This document shows, piece after piece, positions 62,591 to 64,000 of a stretch of DNA of 64,000 nt (position 1 is the first letter of the stretch; the number at the start of each line of letters is the position of its first letter). Below the pieces are notes generated by a model. It saw only the letters and a program-made list of their open reading frames with translations, was not told the DNA's origin and did no database searches. The DNA comes from Hetaerina americana (Eukaryota; Arthropoda; Insecta; Odonata; Calopterygidae). Where the stretch lies: positions 1,524,001-1,588,000 of the forward strand of contig JAKTNV010000018.1 in assembly GCA_022747635.1 (NCBI GenBank), read 5' to 3'. The position numbers were made by a program, and so were the translations under genes.

Positions 62591-64000
62591 CAACTTCTCA
62601 AAGTGTCCAAGCGTGGAATGTGATAAATGAAACATTTTTAAAAATGGATATCATTTATGCATAGCTTTAAGTGTTAAATATGCCTATCACTATATTCACA
62701 TTAACTGCCTTTTCAACATAAAATCGATATTTCTTCGGATTAATTCCCATCTAACTGAGAGGGACTTGATCTTCTATGTTTTAACACTATAATTATCATT
62801 TAGAGAATCACAAACATAAAGCCTCGACCAGGGCTCATTAAGCTGCGAGTGGCAAGGCGGAATTCGTTGGAGCGAATGCTACCGGCAAATATTTCTCTCT
62901 CTTCTTCTTTGCTTCTTCTTCTACGACGTTGAGTTGCTCCAGAATCCTTGACGCGATAAGACCGGCTCAGTTTAGGGGGAATGTGTAAAAGTAATCATAA
63001 GGTTGATCGATGAATTCCTGCTCTAGTAATGCAAACGTTTCTTCCCGCTAGGTACATAGCTTTAAGTATCAAATATGCCAATCACTCACATACAGGACGT
63101 CCCCAGAATCCCACGGACCTCGTCATCCGAATGCCTTACCTTCTTCCTTCCTTTATACCTCCTTTTATTTATTTTTTCTCTCTCTCTCTTTCGCCTCCCC
63201 CCCCTTCTCCTCACTTCGCCGGGTCTCTCCTCCTTCTCCCCCCGCCGAAACTCTCTTCTTGGTCCCCCGCCCTTCATCCCCTCCCCCCCTCCCTCCGCCA
63301 TACACTCCACCAGCCCGTCCCTACCACGCTCTCGCATCGGGGCCCCCCAGACCACTGCCCTTCACTGCACATGCGCGAAGGTACCTCTGCGCAGCTACCC
63401 TTTCAACCGGGCTCGGAAGAAGTCAGTCATTGGCGTTCGAGAAGCCGGCCAAAGTGGTGTCGTTTGAGCTTGGCTTGGTTCTTCAGCGACCTCTCTCGCT
63501 AGTTTTCGCAGTACGAATCTTTTATTATTCCAATTGTGCAATCGGTCTGACCCGCGCTCCTTTGATGGATGGAATCGGAGGCGCGCAACCGTTCCGCTTG
63601 ACAGCGATGCCATTGCGCCCAGCTTGAGCGCTGCAATTAAGGAGGACGACCTGGGCCATCAAATTTGGATTTGTTCTGCATATTCAGTGTGTGCGTGTGT
63701 GTGTTTGTGTGTGTGTGACCGATGTCTTCCTGTGCTGTAATGTTGTGACAGGGACAGGTCTTCGACAGCGATAAACTGGAAGTGTTATTCCGTCGAGAAG
63801 CTAAGTATATACATGAACGACACATCCGACTTTTTTTCTTATTATCAACCTAATATTTTCATATCACAAGCAATAAGTAAGGTGGCTGCCGATGGGACAA
63901 CAATCTCTCGCATCTTTCACGGCAGGATATGATAACTGGTTTCTCTTAAATCGCAATTTTCTATGAGTCTGTTTCGAATTAGATCGAGAGAACCCTTTCG
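62591..64000. other. No recognised gene; pyrimidine-rich tract
   Basis: 62600-63060 is AT-rich. 63160-63340 is strongly C/T-rich and produces long proline/serine/leucine frames on + (63029-63502, 63075-63467) that look spurious. 63400-63660 is GC-richer. Confidence 0.35.
63687..63718. repeat. (GT)n microsatellite
   Basis: Short interrupted GT run. Confidence 0.85.

Noticed and set aside
63029..63502. 157- and 130-codon + strand open frames
   Set aside because: They run through a C/T-rich tract and are proline/serine/leucine-rich in two overlapping frames. That is a composition effect, and no domain is visible.

Overview
The window looks like a piece of an arthropod nuclear genome, most likely an insect. 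It is about 58-60% A+T and has no bacterial-type gene order. I could not find one convincing host gene. It is packed with decayed transposable elements: mariner transposons, RTE/BovB-like LINEs, a jockey-superfamily (CR1-like) LINE with a long conserved 3' tail, an R1-like LINE, tRNA-derived SINEs and Penelope-like elements (PLEs). The combination suggests an insect, but I cannot name the species.

Layout. 0-12 kb: two joined RTE-like LINE fragments (2.4-4.8 kb, +), a PLE relic with a decayed hammerhead (5.1-5.4 kb), two mariner relics (6.8-7.3 and 8.4-9.0 kb), and an RTE-like copy on the minus strand (9.8-11.8 kb) that keeps its endonuclease but has lost the polymerase active site. 12-24 kb: a fold-back SINE, more RTE and mariner relics, a second PLE relic, and a 911-bp mariner (22.9-23.8 kb) with good terminal repeats but no catalytic triad. 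24-35 kb: PLE end fragments, an apparently intact mariner (27,884-29,200, minus strand, 349-residue DD34D transposase), and a PLE (31,966-34,352) with an RT plus GIY-YIG reading frame between long inverted repeats. 35-53 kb: many copies of the CR1-like LINE 3' tail in both orientations, SINEs, mariners (41.7, 43.2 and 51.7 kb), and an R1-like LINE (48.7-50.2 kb, minus). 53-64 kb: a 67-bp tandem repeat, RTE and CR1-like fragments, SINEs and two more hairpin PLE derivatives.

The most interesting system is the PLE family. The coding copy at 31,966-34,352 has inverted terminal repeats of about 200 bp. Each carries a short hammerhead-ribozyme motif, and an unpaired tail of about 44 nt sits on one side only. 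Three much shorter elements (43,872-44,103, 59,296-59,469 and 60,972-61,242) are made of little more than that tail plus the two inverted arms. Each is bounded by its own target-site duplication of 10-13 bp and sits inside another transposon. The tail is recognisably conserved even where the arms differ. This suggests non-autonomous hairpin retroelements moved in trans by PLE reverse transcriptases, with the tail as a possible recognition site.

How the parts relate: the intact mariner transposase could act on its own near-identical terminal repeats. The PLE protein (reverse transcriptase plus GIY-YIG endonuclease) could supply the machinery for the hairpin elements. The SINEs would depend on LINE reverse transcriptases. 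Almost everything else is fossil, and the nesting gives a relative order of insertion.
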